Assembly: GCA_003451975.1 (NCBI GenBank)
Contig: DMIX01000260.1
Location: 1-13,715 of the forward strand
Direction of reading: 5' to 3'
DNA: 13,715 nucleotides
DNA from: Propionibacteriaceae bacterium
GTDB lineage: Bacteria > Actinomycetota > Actinomycetes > Propionibacteriales > Propionibacteriaceae
The notes below the pieces were generated by a model. That model did not search any database, was not told where the DNA came from, and was given only the letters and a program-made list of their open reading frames with translations. Shown here piece by piece: positions 5,962 to 12,446 of this stretch (position 1 is the stretch's first letter; the number at the start of each line of letters is the position of its first letter). The position numbers and the translations under genes are program-made.

Positions 5962-8034
5962 ATGAGTACGAGCATCTACTTAGGCTCCCCAGAGGGACGC
6001 GTCGGCAAGTCCATGGTCGCCCTCGGCATGATCGAGGCCCTGACCCGCACGGTGAGCTCGGTCGGAGTGTTCCGTCCCATTGTTCACGCCGGTGCCGCAG
6101 ATGCCATCTTGACCACCCTGATCGCCGAACCCAGCGTCAGCCAGACCTACGAACAGGCCGTGGGTGTCACTTACGACGACATCCGGGCCGACGCCGATGC
6201 CGCTTTGGCCACACTGGTGGAGAAGTACGCCCGGATCCGCGAGGCGCACGAGGCGGTGGTGATCCTTGGCTCGGATTACACCGACATCTCCACCGGCACT
6301 GAGCTGACGTTCAACGCCCGCGTGGCCGCCAACCTGAATGCACCAGTGCTGCTGGTGGTCACCGGCACCGGACGTGACGCTGCCACAGTGAAATCGGCGG
6401 CGATGGCGGCGATGGCCGAGTTCCGCTCCAACCATGCCGAGGTGCTCGGCGTGATTGCCAACCGGGTCGAGCCGGAGATGCTGGACGAGGTGCGCACCAA
6501 GCTCGCTGAGATCGAAGGCGTGGTGACCGGAGCGGTGCCCAGCGATCCGATTCTGATCGCGCCCTCGGTGGCCCAGCAGTTCGAGGCGGCCAAGGCCACC
6601 TTCATGCAGGGCAACCCGGAATTACTGGAGCGGGAGTCGGTCGAGGTACTGGTGGCGTCCATGACGTTGCCGAATGTGCTCAAGCGCTTGACGCCGGAAT
6701 CGACGATCATCATGCCCAGCGACCGGGCCGATCTGCTGCCCGGTCTGCTACTGGCGCATGCGTCAGGAACCTTCCCGAAGCTGTCGGGCGTCATTCTGGT
6801 CGGCGGCTATGAGATTCCGGAGACCATCACCCAGTTGGTGTCCGGCATCCGTTCGGAGTTGCCGATCGCCACCACCGAGGTGGGCACCTTCACCACGGCG
6901 GATCGCATGTTCCGTCTGGAGGGTGCGATGACCTCCAGCCCCCGCAAGGTGGAGGTGGCTCGTCGACTGTTCGCCGAGAGCATCGACACCGACGGTCTGA
7001 TGTCATCGCTGCATGTGCATCGCTCCGAGGTGGTTACCCCGTTGATGTTCGAGCATCAACTTCAGGAGACGGCGCGCTCGGATCGGCAGACCATCGTGTT
7101 GCCCGAGTCCACCGATGACCGGATTTTGACCTCTGCCGACATCGTGATGCGTCGTGGTGCGGCCAATATTGTGCTGCTCGGCAATGCGGTCGACATTCGC
7201 ACGCGGGCCAACGCGCTGGGCTTGGCGCTGCAGGATGTGCAGATCCTAGACCCCAAAGAACCCGAGCTTCGCCAACGCTTCGCTTCTGAATACGCCCGAC
7301 TTCGCGCCCACAAGGGGGTTACTCTCGAGCAAGCCGAAGAGAAACTCAACGACCTGAGCTATTTCGGGACGATGATGGTTCACCTCGGTATGGCCGACGG
7401 GATGGTGTCGGGTGCGATCAACACCACGGCGAACACCATCCGGCCGTCCTTGGAATTCATCAAGACCAAGCCGGGGGTGAGCGTTGTGTCCAGTTCATTC
7501 CTGATGTGCATGTCTGATCGAGTCGTCGTCTACGGCGACTGTGCGGTGAACCCCGACCCGACCGCCTCGGAGTTGGCCGATATCGCAATCAGTTCAGCGG
7601 AGACCGCTGCTGCGTTCGGTATTGAGCCGCGGGTCGCGATGCTGAGCTACTCCACCGGATCGTCGGGCTCCGGCGCTGATGTGGACAAGGTGCGCGAAGC
7701 CACCGAGCTCGTGCGCACCCGGCGTCCCGATTTGGCCCTGGAAGGTCCGATTCAGTTCGACGCCGCTGTTGACGAAACCGTCGCGAAGACTAAACTTCCC
7801 GAATCTGCGGTGGCCGGGAAGGCCACTGTTTTCATCTTCCCTGACCTCAACACCGGCAATAACACCTATAAGGCCGTGCAGAGGTCAGCCGGCGCGGTCG
7901 CGATCGGACCAGTGCTGCAGGGGCTCAACAAACCTGTCAACGACCTCTCTCGTGGGGCGTTGATCGACGACATCGTGAACACGGTGGCGATTACTGCCAT
8001 CCAGGCACAATCTGAGAAAAGAGGTGAGGCATGA
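5962..8034 (+). CDS. pta: Phosphate acetyltransferase, long form
   Basis: This 690-residue cytoplasmic enzyme interconverts acetyl-CoA plus phosphate with acetyl phosphate plus CoA. It has the three-part long-Pta layout. First is an N-terminal P-loop-like domain related to dethiobiotin synthetase (GSPEGRVGKS, 8-17). Next is a DRTGG-type regulatory domain (about 225-335). Last is the catalytic PTA_PTB domain from about residue 365 to the end, with VLPESTDDRIL (379-389), GDCAVNPDPTA (525-535), LSYSTGSSGSG (561-571), FPDLNTGNNTYKAVQR (626-641) and GPVLQGLNKPVNDLSRG (649-665). In long Pta proteins the N-terminal domains tune activity allosterically. The ATG at 5962 is supported by the family N-terminus and the -10 box just upstream. 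Its TGA overlaps the ackA ATG by four bases (ATGA), so the two are translationally coupled. Confidence 0.97.
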   Translation: MSTSIYLGSPEGRVGKSMVALGMIEALTRTVSSVGVFRPIVHAGAADAILTTLIAEPSVSQTYEQAVGVTYDDIRADADAALATLVEKYARIREAHEAVVILGSDYTDISTGTELTFNARVAANLNAPVLLVVTGTGRDAATVKSAAMAAMAEFRSNHAEVLGVIANRVEPEMLDEVRTKLAEIEGVVTGAVPSDPILIAPSVAQQFEAAKATFMQGNPELLERESVEVLVASMTLPNVLKRLTPESTIIMPSDRADLLPGLLLAHASGTFPKLSGVILVGGYEIPETITQLVSGIRSELPIATTEVGTFTTADRMFRLEGAMTSSPRKVEVARRLFAESIDTDGLMSSLHVHRSEVVTPLMFEHQLQETARSDRQTIVLPESTDDRILTSADIVMRRGAANIVLLGNAVDIRTRANALGLALQDVQILDPKEPELRQRFASEYARLRAHKGVTLEQAEEKLNDLSYFGTMMVHLGMADGMVSGAINTTANTIRPSLEFIKTKPGVSVVSSSFLMCMSDRVVVYGDCAVNPDPTASELADIAISSAETAAAFGIEPRVAMLSYSTGSSGSGADVDKVREATELVRTRRPDLALEGPIQFDAAVDETVAKTKLPESAVAGKATVFIFPDLNTGNNTYKAVQRSAGAVAIGPVLQGLNKPVNDLSRGALIDDIVNTVAITAIQAQSEKRGEA

Positions 8035-9257
8035 CGACTCCGATCTTGCTGTTGAACTGCGGCTCCAGTTCCATCAAATACCAGGTGATTGACGCCGACT
8101 CTGAGGAGGTGGTGGCCAGCGGTCTGATCCAGCGCATCGGTGATGGCGAGAGCTTGATCTCCCACACCTATGGCGGTCAGACTCTGCAAGACGAGCACGG
8201 ATTCGCCGATCATGCCCAGGCACTGTCCTATCTGGTGAAGCTGTTCGACCGGGTGGGCCCCAAGCTGAACGAGATCGTTGCCGTCGGGCACCGCACCGTC
8301 CACGGTGGTGAGGCCTTCCGCGCCACCACATTGATCGACGATGCGGTGATCGAGAAGCTGCGTGAGTTGAGCCCGTTGGCGCCGTTGCACAATCCGCCGG
8401 GCATCGCCGGCATTGTGGCTGCGCAGCAGGCGTTACCCGACGTGCCGCATGTGGCGATCTTCGATACCGCGTTCTTCTCCTCGCTGCCGGCCGAGGCTTA
8501 CACCTACGCGATTCCGCGCGACATCGCCCGCGAGCATGGCATTCGCAAGTACGGCTTCCACGGCACCTCCCACAGCTACGTCTCGCACAAGGTGGCCGAG
8601 GTGCTCGGCCGGGACTACACCGAGATGAACCAGATCGTGTGCCACCTGGGCAACGGTGCGTCCGTGTCGGGCATCAGGGCCGGTGTGGCCGTCGAGGCGT
8701 CCATGGGCCTGACCCCGTTGGCCGGCCTGGTGATGGGGACGCGCTCCGGCGATGTCGACCCCGGTCTGCACGCCTTCTTGGAGCGGTCGCTGGGTTTGAG
8801 CGCTTCTGATGTTGATTCGCTGCTGAACAAGAAGTCGGGCATCTTCGGGTTGTCGGGGGTGACTGACTTCCGCGATCTGTTCGATCTGATGGAGGCCGGT
8901 GACACCGACGCTCAACTGGCGTTCGATGTGTACGTGCATCGCCTGGTGAGCTATATCGGTTCGTACCTGGCGATCTTGGGCGGCGTCGACGCGCTGACCT
9001 TCACCGCCGGTGTCGGCGAGAACGCCGCCCCGGTGCGGGCTGCGGTGGTGAACCGTTTGGAGCATCTCGGCTTCTGGCTGGACGAGGAGGCCAATGCGGT
9101 GCGCTCGCGGGACCCGCGGGTGATTTCGCGCGCGGCCTCTCCGGTAACCGTCTTGGTGGTTCCGACCAACGAGGAACTGGCCATGGCCCGCGAAACCAAG
9201 GCCGCTATTGGAGTGGAGTCCCCCGACCCTTTTGACGCCGCCGTCCCGGTCGGCTGA
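8031..9257 (+). CDS. ackA: Acetate kinase
   Basis: This 408-residue enzyme interconverts acetyl phosphate plus ADP with acetate plus ATP, completing the Pta-AckA route for acetate overflow or uptake. Residues equivalent to the active site of Methanosarcina AckA are present: Asn9, Ser12 and Lys16 in NCGSSSIK, Arg88 (GHRTVHGG), His120 (PLHNPPG), Asp145 (FDTAFF), His178 (YGFHGTSH), His205 and the LGNGAS loop, Arg238 (GTRSGDVDPG), the FTAGVGEN adenosine-binding motif (324-331) and Glu381 (NEELAMA). The length is normal. The start overlaps the pta stop, and GAGGTGAGG lies just before it. A repeat-derived hairpin starts 43 bp after the stop and probably ends the operon. Confidence 0.97.
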   Translation: MTTPILLLNCGSSSIKYQVIDADSEEVVASGLIQRIGDGESLISHTYGGQTLQDEHGFADHAQALSYLVKLFDRVGPKLNEIVAVGHRTVHGGEAFRATTLIDDAVIEKLRELSPLAPLHNPPGIAGIVAAQQALPDVPHVAIFDTAFFSSLPAEAYTYAIPRDIAREHGIRKYGFHGTSHSYVSHKVAEVLGRDYTEMNQIVCHLGNGASVSGIRAGVAVEASMGLTPLAGLVMGTRSGDVDPGLHAFLERSLGLSASDVDSLLNKKSGIFGLSGVTDFRDLFDLMEAGDTDAQLAFDVYVHRLVSYIGSYLAILGGVDALTFTAGVGENAAPVRAAVVNRLEHLGFWLDEEANAVRSRDPRVISRAASPVTVLVVPTNEELAMARETKAAIGVESPDPFDAAVPVG

Positions 9258-9299
9258 TTCCGCGGCACCCAAGAACCGACCATCACTGCCCAAACAGAC

Positions 9300-9353
9300 G
9301 CCCTTCGACAGGCTCAGGCAACACTGCCCCGTTCCCTGAACTTGTCGAAGGGC
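9300..9353 (+). terminator. Repeat-derived hairpin after ackA
   Basis: GCCCTTCGACAGGCTCAGG (9300-9318) can pair with CCTGAACTTGTCGAAGGGC (9335-9353) across a 16-base loop, giving a 19-bp stem with one C-A mismatch and one G-U pair. It begins 43 bp after the ackA stop. There is no T-run, so it may stop or stabilise the transcript without being a classical terminator. Confidence 0.5.
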
Positions 9354-9445
9354 ACATCCGTTCCCTGAGCTCGTCGAAGGGCACCCCCGTTCCCTGAGCT
9401 TGTCGAAGGGCGCACCACCCCCGCTCCCTGAGCCTGTCGAAGGGC
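9300..9445. repeat. Array of five dispersed-type repeat units
   Basis: Four direct copies of a 22-bp unit of the form GTTCCCTGAGCTTGTCGAAGGG occur at 9331-9352, 9360-9381, 9389-9410 and 9423-9444, with 1-3 base differences each. Start-to-start distances are 29, 29 and 34 bp. An inverted copy lies at 9301-9318. The outermost inverted and direct copies are exact reverse complements over 19 bp (9300-9318 and 9427-9445). Spacers are 7, 7 and 12 bases and C-rich. From memory, this CCCTTCGACA(A/G)GCTCAGG element recurs between genes of many high-GC bacteria. It is not a CRISPR: the spacers are too short and there are no cas genes. Confidence 0.85.
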
Positions 9446-9707
9446 AGCCACAGGCTCGCCGCCATCCACAGCTGTGGTTAACTCGCTGAGATTCCCCTGA
9501 GTACTGGCGACAATCACCAAAGCCCAAACGCAGTCCGACTGCAATCAACATGTCCCCGCGGTAAACCCGATTTGAACCGGCGCCGACCCGGCGATGGTCC
9601 GCCGGATCTGTGTCCACATCAGGTGTCCACAGCGCGTTAGCGAGAACACGGCCCCTCACCTTGTGGGGAGAGTCAAAGGATCACTTGACCGCTGTCACAA
9701 TCGGTGC
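9446..9707. other. Non-coding stretch with TCCACA sites
   Basis: I see no gene between the repeat array and the ATG at 9708. It holds a perfect 12-bp palindrome CCACAGCTGTGG (9466-9477), which places two DnaA-box-like sequences head to head (CCATCCACA and, on the other strand, TTAACCACA). Two direct GTGTCCACA copies follow at 9610-9618 and 9623-9631. No tRNA fold was found. Confidence 0.4.
9696..9701 (+). promoter_or_regulatory. Possible -10 box of the 284-residue protein gene
   Basis: CACAAT ends 6 bases before ATG 9708, and no Shine-Dalgarno is seen, so this could be another leaderless start. A TTGACC at 9685-9690 lies only 5 bp upstream, too close to be its -35. The assignment is weak. 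Confidence 0.3.
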
Positions 9708-10562
9708 ATGGACTCCTGGGTAGAGATATTGGCCGCCACCTGCCGGGTTGAGGTGTTCGAGTGCGGCATGGCCCCATCCGGTGAGCCACTGACGCCCGGC
9801 TGGCCCTTGGTGGTGGACGGTGCCGAGGTCGCTGGACTGCTCGAGGCCCTGGCGATTGCCCAGCCAGGTGACGGGTACTGCATGTGCCTGGGCGAAACCA
9901 CATTCCGGCTCATGGACGCCGATGGACGAGTGCTCGCCCGGGCGGCGTTGCACCACGGCACGTCCCTTCGTTGGGACGGCTGGGACAGCGACGCGATGCT
10001 GCTGGACGGAGCTCTCCTGGTGAGGTGGTTGGACGCCCATGGCATTTCCGGTCCAGCAGCCGAAGCCGATGCGTCCCGAGCGCGGCGGTCGGCCGATGAA
10101 CGCGATCAACGCCGGTGGGTCGATGCCTGTCCCCAGGGCGCGGTGCCTTTGCTGGACGAACTGTTGCTGATCAGCCGAACCGGCAGTCAGCCCGCCGGGC
10201 TCGCGGACCGCTTGGAACAGGCGTTGTGCACCGAGTTCCCTGACCGGAAGCAGCGTTGCGCCGCCCTGCTGCGCTGGTATGCGTCCGGCAGTGGACGGCG
10301 AAGCGGCCACCCGATGCACGAGAAGGTGCCCGACGATCTGCTGCGCACCTCTTCGATTGACGAGATCATCGAGGTTGCCGCCAGCAGCGACGATGTGGAC
10401 GTACTTCTGGGAGCCGCACGTCATCTCTCGGGCTGGAAGGCCCGCACGCCCAAGGAGCTCGCGACGGTCCCCAGCGCGTTGGCCACTCGCTTGATTGAGC
10501 TGAGCTCAAGCCACGGCCGCACCGATGTGGCCGTGGGACTGGAGTCTCTCTTCCGCCGCTGA
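9708..10562 (+). CDS. Conserved-looking protein of unknown function, 284 residues
   Basis: The frame is open further upstream (to a GTG at 9594), but the ATG at 9708 was chosen: the extra 38 residues look like translated intergenic sequence and a possible -10 lies just before this ATG. I do not recognise a named family. The N-terminal half (about 1-115) looks like a compact beta-rich domain with ILAATCRVEVFECG, GDGYCMCLGETTFRLMDADGR, then ALHHGTSLRWDGWDSDAMLLDG and LLVRWLDAHGI; I recall similar CMCLG..., RWxxW and WLxxHG patterns in other uncharacterised actinobacterial proteins. From about residue 120 it is helical and charged (SRARRSADERDQRRWVDACP), then alanine- and leucine-rich as in small helical-repeat proteins. 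There is no signal peptide or membrane segment. It stands alone between two non-coding stretches. Confidence 0.75.
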   Translation: MDSWVEILAATCRVEVFECGMAPSGEPLTPGWPLVVDGAEVAGLLEALAIAQPGDGYCMCLGETTFRLMDADGRVLARAALHHGTSLRWDGWDSDAMLLDGALLVRWLDAHGISGPAAEADASRARRSADERDQRRWVDACPQGAVPLLDELLLISRTGSQPAGLADRLEQALCTEFPDRKQRCAALLRWYASGSGRRSGHPMHEKVPDDLLRTSSIDEIIEVAASSDDVDVLLGAARHLSGWKARTPKELATVPSALATRLIELSSSHGRTDVAVGLESLFRR

Positions 10563-10972
10563 CCTCGTCCAGGTGACGCTGCCAACTCGTTGCTTGCTAG
10601 GGGCTTCGTCCACAGGAGTTGTCCACAGTGGGGATAACTACACGCGTGTAACTCGGGGAGCCTGGCGCAACGTGGGGCACGCGTGTTGTCCGGCGAGGGC
10701 GAAAATGGGAAACCCGGCCGATCTTGCGACACGGTGAGAATTTCGGCCCCTCCGGAGCCGGAAAACGAGAAACGCAGCGTCCGGGGCAACGTTGCCTCAC
10801 ACGCGCTCGGCCCAGATCCCCACGACCCCTGGAAACCCTGGGTCGAGCTGCCCCAGCGTGGGATCCACAACTACATAGGCGCTCCGGACTATCCACCCGC
10901 GTTCACTCGACGGAGTCATCCGCCCCTCGCCAGGGCACCAACACCAGGACACGAGTTGAGCGGGAGGCGAGC
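10563..10972. other. Non-coding stretch before the candidate nuclease gene
   Basis: About 410 bp without a convincing gene: open frames on both strands lack start signals and recognisable protein character. Besides the DnaA-like cluster at its left end, it holds an 8-bp palindrome CTCCGGAG near 10754 and scattered TCCACA words (10864, and TGTGGATGG at 10987 just beyond). Nothing else was identified. Confidence 0.4.
10606..10650. promoter_or_regulatory. Cluster of DnaA-box-like sites beside a 12-bp palindrome
   Basis: TCGTCCACA (10606-10614), an exact TTGTCCACA (10619-10627) and, on the other strand, TTATCCCCA (10629-10637) lie within 32 bp. They are followed at once by the perfect palindrome TACACGCGTGTA (10639-10650). 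TTGTCCACA and TTATCCACA are standard DnaA-box forms. No dnaA, dnaN or AT-rich unwinding region is nearby, so this is not the chromosomal origin; a DnaA-binding or regulatory role is only possible. Confidence 0.35.
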
Positions 10973-11041
10973 ATGAATCCAGCGCCTGTGGATGGCAGCC
11001 AGTCGAGCCGCCACGCCGCGCGGGCACCACCACACCACTGA
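10973..11041 (+). CDS. Possible 22-residue upstream ORF
   Basis: ATG 10973 has a very good Shine-Dalgarno (GGGAGG, 5 bases away) and encodes MNPAPVDGSQSSRHAARAPPHH, ending in TGA at 11039-11041. The next triplet is GTG, which opens the long downstream frame in the same phase. It may be a leader ORF coupled to the downstream gene, or the original N-terminus of that gene cut off by a stop. The peptide has no recognisable feature. Confidence 0.4.
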   Translation: MNPAPVDGSQSSRHAARAPPHH

Positions 11042-11083
11042 GTGATCCGCCCAAGAAGTGGCTGCTCCTGGCAGGATTGCGGG

Positions 11084-12340
11084 GTGGCAGCCACCAACCT
11101 CGTGCTCGCGATTCGCCCTGACGCGGTGGATCTAGATCGCCCATTCTCGATGGCCGTCTCCAAGAGCGGTGTACCCACAGTTGGACTGGGGCGCCTCGCA
11201 CTAATCCTTGAGCGTGGCCCCAACCCGGCGCTAACACACCTGGCCTGGTCAGAAGCCAGCGGGTTCACGACGCTGGACCGCATCCTGCGGTTTTCGGAGA
11301 TAGTACGCCTCCCTGAACCGGTCCCGCTGCCGTCCGCTATGACAGAGCTATCAGCAGCCCAGAGGAGGGACTTCGCCAAGTCGATCAAATCCATGGAACG
11401 CGCGATAGCCCTAACCGAAGCGGTATCGAACAAGGTTCGCATGGCACTGCGCCGCCTCGTCGGGGACTCCCTTCTTCAACGCGCCCGACCGCTACGCGCC
11501 CGCATCGGCGGAGCCGCAGGGCACGAGATCATCGAAGACCAGATCGACGCGCTCTCCACCGCGCTGCGGTGCAGCGGAATGGACCTGACGCTCCTCGACC
11601 AAGCCCGACCCAGCGCCGACCAGTTGGGCGTTCTAGCTTCACTTCAAGGTGCCACCGAGATGCACCTCATAGCCCATGACGCGCGCAAGACCTGGCCTGC
11701 CCTGCCCGAGATTCCCAACGCCAACATCCAGAGCCACGTCTTCAACGACAGAGGTAATCTCCTTCACGTCATGGATGTGAACGCCACACCAGTCGAAACC
11801 GCAACCGGCGTGGATCTGTTGTATTACAACGACCGCTACAAGAGCTTCGTAGGAGTGCAGTACAAGAGGGCCGCCGACCACGACCAGGCGACCCTGGCCC
11901 ACCTTGACGAACGGTTCATTGCGCAGTTGGGGCGAATGAGCGCGTTTGACTCGCTGACAGCTAGCGCTTCCACGTCTCTGGGCTACCGGACACTGGCCGC
12001 AACCACCTTTGTGAAGCTTGCCCACACCAGCGCTACCGCCACCCGCACCTCGGGGCTCGTGGACGGGCCCTACATCCCGGCCACATATCTGAGCCACCTC
12101 TACGAAGACGGAGAGTTGATCGGGCCACGCGGTGGACGCAGCATCACCTACGACAACCTGAAGAGGTGGATGCCCAAGACAGTCTTCGCAGAAATGGTTC
12201 AGTACGGGTGGGCAGGCAGCACAGGCGTCACACGAGACCGGCTGGACCAATGGATCTCCGAGGCCACCGCGCAAAACCGCTCGGTCATAGCTGCCGTCTA
12301 TCAGCCTCGTGTGGGCAGTCGGATTGCCCCTCGCAGCTAG
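11084..12340 (+). CDS. Unrecognised protein with a D-x14-Q-x-K nuclease-like motif
   Basis: I do not recognise a named family. The start is placed at GTG 11084 because AGGA lies about 8 bases before it, giving 418 residues; GTG 11042 in the same frame, abutting a short upstream ORF, would add 14 residues and is a real alternative. Residues about 75-170 are charged and helical (SAAQRRDFAKSIKSMERA). The notable part is about 225-265: HVMDVNATPVETATGVDLLYYN then SFVGVQYKRA, with Asp244, Gln259 and Lys261. An Asp on one strand followed by (E/Q)xK on the next is the core of PD-(D/E)XK nucleases, and the QxK form occurs in Mrr-like enzymes. Glu192 in ATEMHLIAHDARKTW could supply the helix acid. The C-terminus ends in basic residues. 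It lies beside a convergent OLD-like ATPase gene. A nuclease role is inference. Confidence 0.8.
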   Translation: MAATNLVLAIRPDAVDLDRPFSMAVSKSGVPTVGLGRLALILERGPNPALTHLAWSEASGFTTLDRILRFSEIVRLPEPVPLPSAMTELSAAQRRDFAKSIKSMERAIALTEAVSNKVRMALRRLVGDSLLQRARPLRARIGGAAGHEIIEDQIDALSTALRCSGMDLTLLDQARPSADQLGVLASLQGATEMHLIAHDARKTWPALPEIPNANIQSHVFNDRGNLLHVMDVNATPVETATGVDLLYYNDRYKSFVGVQYKRAADHDQATLAHLDERFIAQLGRMSAFDSLTASASTSLGYRTLAATTFVKLAHTSATATRTSGLVDGPYIPATYLSHLYEDGELIGPRGGRSITYDNLKRWMPKTVFAEMVQYGWAGSTGVTRDRLDQWISEATAQNRSVIAAVYQPRVGSRIAPRS

Positions 12341-12353
12341 GCGCCGCGCCCGC

Positions 12354-12390
12354 AGGAGCCGGTCCCACACTCGAGCAACGACCGGCTCCT
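12354..12390. terminator. Bidirectional terminator between convergent genes
   Basis: AGGAGCCGGTC (12354-12364) and GACCGGCTCCT (12380-12390) form a perfect 11-bp stem with a 15-base loop. It sits 13 bp after one stop codon and 56 bp from the other, between two convergent genes, where a shared terminator is expected. There is no long T-run on either strand. Confidence 0.65.
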
Positions 12391-12446
12391 CCGACGCCAT
12401 GTCGGATAGCCACGACCTTACGGCCTGACTAGAGCCGACAGACCGG

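Noticed and set aside
9300..9445. CRISPR array
   Set aside because: Repeats are imperfect, one is inverted, spacers are 7-12 bases, and there are no cas genes.
9560..9600. tRNA-like GGTTCAAATC on the minus strand
   Set aside because: The flanking bases do not pair as a T stem and no acceptor or anticodon arms could be assembled.
8433..9659. Minus-strand open frame of 408 codons opposite ackA
   Set aside because: It is an antisense frame running through the repeat array; AckA on the plus strand has a full active-site set.
9462..10650. Replication origin
   Set aside because: DnaA-like words are present but there is no dnaA, dnaN, parA or AT-rich unwinding region.
10797..11237. Minus-strand open frame of 146 codons in the non-coding stretch
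   Set aside because: It is rich in Trp, Gly, Pro and Arg as expected from a random high-GC frame, overlaps the plus-strand gene, and shows no family motif.
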